Positions 57,501 to 64,000 of a stretch of 64,000 bases of DNA are shown piece by piece. The notes under the pieces were generated by a model. It ran no database searches and was not told the origin of the DNA. It was given only the letters and a program-made list of their open reading frames with translations. The DNA comes from Glycomyces algeriensis. GTDB lineage: Bacteria; Actinomycetota; Actinomycetes; Mycobacteriales; Micromonosporaceae. Position numbers and translations under genes: made by a program. Each line of letters starts with the position of its first letter. The first letter of the stretch is position 1. Where the stretch lies: positions 47,865 through 111,864 of the forward strand of contig NZ_JAPZVR010000009.1 of NCBI RefSeq assembly GCF_027622855.1. Reading direction: 5' to 3'.

Positions 57501-59513
57501 GACGCCGACGCCGCCGCGATCCTCGCCGAGGCCCTGCGGCTGTACGCCGCGTCGGGGCTCCTGCGCTACCGCTCCGCGGAACGGGCCGCCGCCCAGCTCT
57601 ACTGGGGCCACGGCATCCCGAAGGAGGAGCGGATCGCGATCCGCACCCAGGCCCGGTCGCTCGCGCGCGCCCGCGCCGTGTTCGGCCGCGCCGACGCCCT
57701 CGCCGACCTCGGCGCGGACCTCGGCGAGGCCGTCAACCACTACCTCAACAGCACGCTGGTGCCGCTCGAGGTCGACCCCGACCTCGCGGGGGAGTACCTG
57801 GTCGAGGAGCTCGCCGACCCCAGCGGCGGGTTCGCGGTCTCGCAGCGGGCGCGCTCGCTGCTGGCCGCGTTCGAACGCCAGATCGGCCCGGGTGCCAAGG
57901 CGGACTTCGAATCCGACCTGCGCGCGCTCGAAGGCGACATGACCTCCAAGTGGGAGCTCGCCGCCGTCTGGCTCGAGTCGTTCCTGCGCCAGGCCGAACC
58001 GGACGGCTTCGACGAGGCCGACCTGCCGGAAGCGCTCGCGGTGATCCTCGCCGAGGTCGACACGTACGACGTCACCGCCGAGCTCTCCAGTAGCGTCACT
58101 GGCCTGCTCGGCACGCACGCCCGCATCGAGGGCCGCGTGCTCCCGCTGCGCCTGGACGAGTTCCTGGCGCGCACCGGCCGGTTCCGCCGCACCGTGCTGC
58201 CCGGCTACCGCGCCTACCAGCGCCGCCGCGGCGAGCTCATCGAGACGCACCGCCGGACGCTGCGCGTCGAGGAGTTCAAGCCCAAGACGATGGCCGGGTT
58301 CGTGCGCAACCAGCTCATCGACGACGTGTACCTGCCGCTCATCGGCTCGAACCTCGCCAAGCAGATCGGCGCCGGCTCCGGCGAGAACCGCCGCACCGAC
58401 CAGTCGGGCATGCTCATGCTCATCTCCCCGCCCGGCTACGGCAAGACCACGCTCATGGAGTACGTGGCCGACCGGCTCGGGATGCTCCTGGTCAAGGTCA
58501 ACGGGCCCGCGCTCGGGCACGAGACGGTGTCCGTGGACCCTGACGACGCGCCGAACGCGACCGCCCGCGCCGAGGTCCAGAAGATCAACTTCGCGCTCGA
58601 ATGCGGCAACAACGTGCTGCTCTACCTCGACGACATCCAGCACACCAACCCTGAACTGCTGCAGAAGTTCATCTCGCTGTGCGACGCGCAGCGGAAGATG
58701 GAGGGCGTCTGGAACGGGCGCACCCGCACGTACGACCTGCGCGGCAAGCGGTTCGCGGTGTGCATGGCCGGCAACCCGTACACCGAGGCCGGCCAGAAGT
58801 TCCGCATCCCGGACATGCTCGCGAACCGCGCTGACGTGTGGAACCTCGGCGACGTCCTCTCCGGCCGCGACCAGGTGTTCGCCCAGTCGTACATCGAGAA
58901 CGCGCTGACCTCCAACAAGGTCACCGCGCCGCTCGCCGGGCGCGAGCGCTCGGACACGTCGATCCTCATCCGCCTCGCCAACGGCGACCCGACCGCCGCG
59001 CCCGAATCGCTGAAGCACCCCTACAGCGCGGGCGAGCTCGACCAGCTCCTGTCGGTGCTGCGCAAGCTCGTGCGCATCCAGAAGACCGTGCTCGGCAACA
59101 ACCTCGCGTACATCGCGTCCGCTGCGATGGACGACAGCGCCCGCACCGAGCCGCCGTTCCTCCTCCAGGGCTCCTACCGGAACATGAACCGGCTCGCCGA
59201 GCGGGTGGTGCCGGTGATGAACGACGACGAGCTCGAAGCGGTGATCGACGACCACTACGCGGGCGAGGCGCAGACGCTCGCGTCCGGCGCGGAGGCGAAC
59301 CTGCTCAAACTCGCCGACCTCCGCGGCCGGCTCACACCCGAGCGTGCTTCGCGTTGGGAGGCCGTGAAAGAGGCGTTCCGCCGCGACCAGACGCTCGGCG
59401 GCTCGAGCGACGATCCAATGTCGAGAGCGGTCGGCGCCATCACCTTGCTCTCCGACCGCGTCAAGGGCATCGAAACGGCCTTGCAGCAAAGGAGCGGCAC
59501 CGAACGGGAATAA
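54591..59513 (+). CDS. Giant AAA+ ATPase of the flotillin-linked family (DUF3686-like, called DNA repair ATPase)
   Basis: 1640 aa, ATG at 54591 with AGAGGA upstream. The first ~450 residues are a repeated beta-propeller-like domain (TTRIRTANNCVPRDIARVG, PHVSIDDEIFVECINGD, RYLIFNSRTGTIVRAD). A long helical/coiled middle follows (~500-900), then another domain. A C-terminal AAA+ core has P-loop PPGYGKTTLMEY near 1280 and Walker B LLYLDDIQHTN near 1340, with AGNPYT and RSDTSIL after it. From memory, Pfam lists such proteins as DUF3686, often next to Band-7 genes; I have not verified it. Likely a remodelling ATPase of the flotillin system. Confidence 0.7.
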   Translation: MAEETATGTAAEGAVASAALDAGTYEVLSSRLADFADELAGRAEALNTARTDAFGSTGLTLLGTTRIRTANNCVPRDIARVGNRLLFGYNVHMGLKSHSEVGDVFALHDFKREGNEFAFTEVTEPGHLLDQPKFTADFTEMYRYYRSTELLQVREVDGRLLAVFKIGENLADQRVLRWQLAPGKEPAYMDARGDADAVWPDPYDFEWTPTGREHHVTGRHPHVSIDDEIFVECINGDLTVKIEDNTDSGEGVYTEPVAEPLQSLADADIAYARIGPLILLKILPYKETVTRYLIFNSRTGTIVRADAIGQACRRLPEDHGLIFPGGYYLNEGKLKTFDHDVADLRFKRVIRSPNGEDVLFVFYHEAEGRSLLLPYNVIRKEVAAPMSVHGYAVFDDGTLAAFRFTGEEATRVHPMQIWSTPFVSEAHAAATETGDTPVHRIGNAEAVRAVSDALSVARMVREMEPAQAVFEALIAAATRCLDDYPWLGDDGLHDLDESLAKVRDTAEAVLDEYATVAELTAEAKQALELAQADTVKLLRRARGEAPKSAEQWVALLAELRGAGGHLVTLRETRYIDLAGLDALAAEVTETLDSTGRRAVAFLEREDAFTAYFEQVADLEHKAEAISSVAESGPLLKDLDDRQRGLETLTEVVATLEIGDAVVRTAILGRVSEVLAAVNRARATLAARRRELAVGEGKAEFAAEFALLGQSVTAAIAAADTPAACDEQLGRLLLTVENLETRFADFDEFLTRLADKRTDVYEAFSGRKQHLLDEAARRAEQLAQSADRILEAVARRTATLSSLDEVNTYFATDPMVERLRKVIIELRGLDDTVRAEEIEGRISAARAEAGRALSDRLDLFDGDAVKFGEHRIPVNTQPLDLTLVPSGDALAFSLTGTDYRHVVTDAGFSDTKPYWHQFLPSENNEVYRAEHLAAALLAEHGPAKLLAEDLPAFTSTAAAERYDEGYERGVHDADAAAILAEALRLYAASGLLRYRSAERAAAQLYWGHGIPKEERIAIRTQARSLARARAVFGRADALADLGADLGEAVNHYLNSTLVPLEVDPDLAGEYLVEELADPSGGFAVSQRARSLLAAFERQIGPGAKADFESDLRALEGDMTSKWELAAVWLESFLRQAEPDGFDEADLPEALAVILAEVDTYDVTAELSSSVTGLLGTHARIEGRVLPLRLDEFLARTGRFRRTVLPGYRAYQRRRGELIETHRRTLRVEEFKPKTMAGFVRNQLIDDVYLPLIGSNLAKQIGAGSGENRRTDQSGMLMLISPPGYGKTTLMEYVADRLGMLLVKVNGPALGHETVSVDPDDAPNATARAEVQKINFALECGNNVLLYLDDIQHTNPELLQKFISLCDAQRKMEGVWNGRTRTYDLRGKRFAVCMAGNPYTEAGQKFRIPDMLANRADVWNLGDVLSGRDQVFAQSYIENALTSNKVTAPLAGRERSDTSILIRLANGDPTAAPESLKHPYSAGELDQLLSVLRKLVRIQKTVLGNNLAYIASAAMDDSARTEPPFLLQGSYRNMNRLAERVVPVMNDDELEAVIDDHYAGEAQTLASGAEANLLKLADLRGRLTPERASRWEAVKEAFRRDQTLGGSSDDPMSRAVGAITLLSDRVKGIETALQQRSGTERE

Positions 59514-59628
59514 GTCCTCTCCGCTGGCCCGGACCTCCCCTGCCACCCGGTACGCTCTTGAGCAAAAGCTTGGCGCGTAGCCCGTAGTGCCCCTGCAGCC
59601 GCTAACCATCGAATAAGGGAGGTCCCCC

Positions 59629-60315
59629 GTGCCGACGAAGACGGGAGATAAGGTCCGGATCATCGTCCTGGGCACCGGCCCCGACGCCGAAACTGCCCGC
59701 CTCATCGCCGAGTCCGACGCCGATGTCGCCCTCGCCAAACAGTTCACCAAGACCGTGACCCACCTGGTCATCGACGACACCGTGAAGGCCACCGAGGCCC
59801 GCCTGAAGAAGGCCGAGGAGGCCGGCGTGCCGGTCCTCTCCTTCGCCGAGTTCAAGGCGCTGCTGGTCGCCGGCGCGGAGGACGAGGTCGAAGAGGCAGC
59901 GGTCGAGGAGGTCGTGGAGGCGGAACTCGAAGAGGCCCCCGCCGAGACCCCCGTGGCCGTGGACACCGAGCCCGAACCCGAGCCCGAGCCCGACATCGTG
60001 GACGAGCCCGGTCCCGTGGTGGTGGAGCCCGAGACCGAGCCCGTCGAGGAGCCCGAGCCGGTCGCCGACCCCGACCCGGCGATCGCCGACGAGCCCGGAC
60101 CCGCCGCCGAAGCGGAGACCGCTGCGGAGAAGGACGACGTGGTGGAGCCGGTCGCCGAGGCGATCGACGAGCCGGAGGAAGTCCCGGCCGACCCCGAGAA
60201 GTCGGTCCCGTCCCAGGCGGACGCCCCCGCCATCGAGACCGACGCGAAGGGCTCCAAACCGTCCTTCATCGACAAGATCAAGTCGATCTTCGGCAAGAGC
60301 ACCGTCAAGAAGTAG
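59629..60315 (+). CDS. BRCT-like domain protein with acidic tail
   Basis: 228 aa, GTG start behind GGGAGGT. Residues ~8-80 have the BRCT plan (VRIIVLGTGPDAETARLI, VTHLVIDDTVKATEARLKKAEEAGVPVLSFAEFKALL), known from NAD-dependent ligases and DNA-damage proteins. The middle ~110 residues are Glu/Pro-rich acidic and disordered. A C-terminal amphipathic basic helix (SFIDKIKSIFGKS) may contact the membrane. Follows the giant ATPase by 115 bp and probably acts with it. Confidence 0.7.
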   Translation: MPTKTGDKVRIIVLGTGPDAETARLIAESDADVALAKQFTKTVTHLVIDDTVKATEARLKKAEEAGVPVLSFAEFKALLVAGAEDEVEEAAVEEVVEAELEEAPAETPVAVDTEPEPEPEPDIVDEPGPVVVEPETEPVEEPEPVADPDPAIADEPGPAAEAETAAEKDDVVEPVAEAIDEPEEVPADPEKSVPSQADAPAIETDAKGSKPSFIDKIKSIFGKSTVKK

Positions 60316-60326
60316 CTCCAGCGCGA

Positions 60327-60366
60327 CGACGAGGGCCCCGAGCCGCATGGCTCGGGGCCCTCGTCG
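60327..60366 (+). terminator. 18-bp stem terminator
   Basis: Perfect 18-bp stem (arms 60327-60344 and 60349-60366) with loop GCAT just after the BRCT gene. Separates it from the clpB promoter. Confidence 0.75.
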
Positions 60367-60472
60367 CACCCGGGCGCATGCGGCGGGTCGTCGGCGCCGT
60401 GCCGACGCATACGCCCCGGGCCGACCGGTTCGAGGCTTTACGCTACGGGCGAAACGGATCGAGCCGATCCCA

Positions 60473-60499
60473 GAAGTTGAGTCGGATACACTCAACTTC
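60473..60499 (+). promoter_or_regulatory. HAIR-like HspR operator upstream of clpB
   Basis: GAAGTTGAGT-CGGATAC-ACTCAACTTC: 10-bp arms with a 7-bp spacer. The HspR-associated inverted repeat of actinobacteria is CTTGAGT-N7-ACTCAAG; here the outer C is replaced by G but spacing and TTGAGT/ACTCAA halves match. Located 108 bp before the clpB start. Known HspR targets include clpB and dnaK. Confidence 0.75.
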
Positions 60500-60606
60500 G
60501 GGTCGCTTCGGCAGCCGCGCCCCGGTGCGTTGCTCGGCGGAGCACATGAGGCCCGTATTCCTTGAGACAGCATTCCTGTCAGACAGCGCAGAGGAGCAGG
60601 GGAACC

Positions 60607-63210
<2,604 letters not shown>

Positions 63211-63390
63211 GGTCTGAGCGAGTCCGGGCCGGAGCGGCGCAGCTGCCGCATCGGCCCAGATTCGGGACCGGGCCCGAGCGGGCCAACTCGCCTTCGGGCG
63301 CGTCCGAACACGGCGGTGAGACTCGCGGTGCGGGCCGCCTCACCGCTGTGATCTCGTCGCGCTTCGTAGCCGCCGCTCCCGCACCGTTCC

Positions 63391-63396
63391 TAGCAT
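63391..63396 (+). promoter_or_regulatory. -10 box for leaderless permease gene
   Basis: TAGCAT ends 8 bases before the GTG at 63404 and no Shine-Dalgarno lies between. It is the right spacing for a leaderless mRNA. Confidence 0.4.
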
Positions 63397-63403
63397 TGGC
63401 GCG

Positions 63404-64000
63404 GTGACCACGACCCCGGCAGGACCAGCAGGACCGGAGACTCCGGCGGGTCCGGCCATCCCGGAGTCGCGGAAGCGCCGCAGGTTCGACCCGCTCGACC
63501 TGGTCAGCCTCGGCATCCTCGCCGCCGGGCTGCTCTGCTGGGCCCTCGGCGTCCTCCCCACCGCCGACGCGCTCGACAACCTCACGCGCGTCGCGCCGCT
63601 CGTGCTCTTCCTCGGCACTGTCATGGTCATGGTCGCGATCGTCCAGGCCTCGCAGCTGTTCGACCTCGCCGCCGCGGCCCTCGCGCGGCTCGGCCGCGGC
63701 AGCCACGCCGCCCTGTTCGCGTGCTGCTACGCGCTCGCCACCGCGACCACCGTCTTCCTCAACCTCGACACGACGATCGTGCTGCTCACGCCAGTCATGC
63801 TCGCCCTCGCGGCGGCGACCCGCGCGCCCGCGCTCGCGCTGGCGATGACCACGGTGTGGCTCGCGAACACGGCGAGCCTGCTCCTGCCCGTGTCGAACCT
63901 GACGAACCTCCTCGCCGCCGACCGGATCGGCCTCGACCCGCTCGGGTTCGCGTCCCGCATGTGGGCGCCGCAGCTGGCGGTCCTCGCGGCCACGGCGCTG
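63404..64000 (+). CDS. ArsB/SLC13-type permease, N-terminal part (cut by window)
   Basis: At least 199 residues, open to the last base. A Thr/Pro-rich N-terminus is followed by several membrane helices. Diagnostic blocks are LNLDTTIVLLTPVMLALA and WLANTASLLLPVSNLTNLLAA, which are the paired substrate-binding helices of the arsenite/NhaD/SLC13 ion-transporter superfamily. The substrate (arsenite, citrate or sodium) cannot be told from this half. GTG start with a -10 box 8 bases upstream. Confidence 0.75.
   Translation, partial: MTTTPAGPAGPETPAGPAIPESRKRRRFDPLDLVSLGILAAGLLCWALGVLPTADALDNLTRVAPLVLFLGTVMVMVAIVQASQLFDLAAAALARLGRGSHAALFACCYALATATTVFLNLDTTIVLLTPVMLALAAATRAPALALAMTTVWLANTASLLLPVSNLTNLLAADRIGLDPLGFASRMWAPQLAVLAATAL

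Overview
The window is high-GC DNA with GTG/TTG starts, tandem-overlapping genes and WXG/EspC/YbaB-type genes, so it comes from an actinobacterium. The gene mix would suit Micromonosporales or Glycomycetales, but no rRNA or other taxonomic marker is present to settle this. The first ~110 bases are G/C homopolymer runs that look like a contig end rather than natural sequence.

Left part (1-7.2 kb): a 167-bp non-autonomous transposable element sits exactly in the stop codon of an orphan sensor-domain gene. Next come a conserved hypothetical and, on the minus strand at 1734-1814, a tRNA whose 3' half lies before its 5' half (a candidate circularly permuted tRNA gene). Then follow a conserved 244-aa protein, two paralogous small membrane proteins, a tail-to-tail pair of paralogous DGHHK proteins, a VTT/DedA-like membrane protein and a GNAT acetyltransferase.

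Middle (7.5-37.1 kb): a large type VII secretion (T7SS/ESX-like) substrate island. Two copies of one module, YbaB-like protein - EspC-like protein - WXG/transmembrane protein - separate toxin ORF - immunity gene(s), lie at 7.5-10.1 kb (CdiA-type tRNase) and 27.4-30.9 kb (HNH nuclease with SUKH-type immunity). Incomplete relatives of the module lie at 21.8-25.2 and 34.9-37.1 kb. Two large Gly-rich WXG proteins with a small partner each are at 25.3-27.3 and 31.2-34.1 kb. Inside the island, 12.9-20.4 kb on the minus strand is a T4SS-like transfer module (VirB4-like ATPase, polytopic VirB6-like protein, M23/lysozyme-like hydrolase, small membrane proteins) without a relaxase or coupling protein. 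The VirB4-like gene carries five perfect DnaA boxes inside its YPQ repeat.

Right part: 37.2-47.7 kb holds housekeeping and accessory genes: a Gfo/Idh/MocA oxidoreductase, a CopC-domain protein, molybdenum-cofactor genes (moaC-mog-moeA-moaE), two small membrane proteins, a divergent TetR/MDR oxidoreductase pair with a perfect operator palindrome, and another T7SS-type WXG protein. At 47.8-50.8 kb a 209-aa membrane protein is coupled to an FtsK/EccC-like ATPase, the only candidate T7SS motor in the window. At 51.4-60.3 kb a YqiJ-like/NfeD protein, a YqiK-like flotillin, a 1640-aa AAA ATPase and a BRCT-like protein form a membrane-stress-looking cluster. It is followed by clpB with a HAIR-like HspR site and by the start of an ArsB/SLC13-type permease cut by the window end.

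Probable working units: toxins and WXG proteins in the island are candidate T7SS cargo, YbaB-like and EspC-like proteins candidate chaperones or co-substrates, and the FtsK-like protein a candidate motor. The T4SS-like block may export a different cargo or be the residue of an integrative element. All functional calls come from reading protein sequence by eye; no database search was run.
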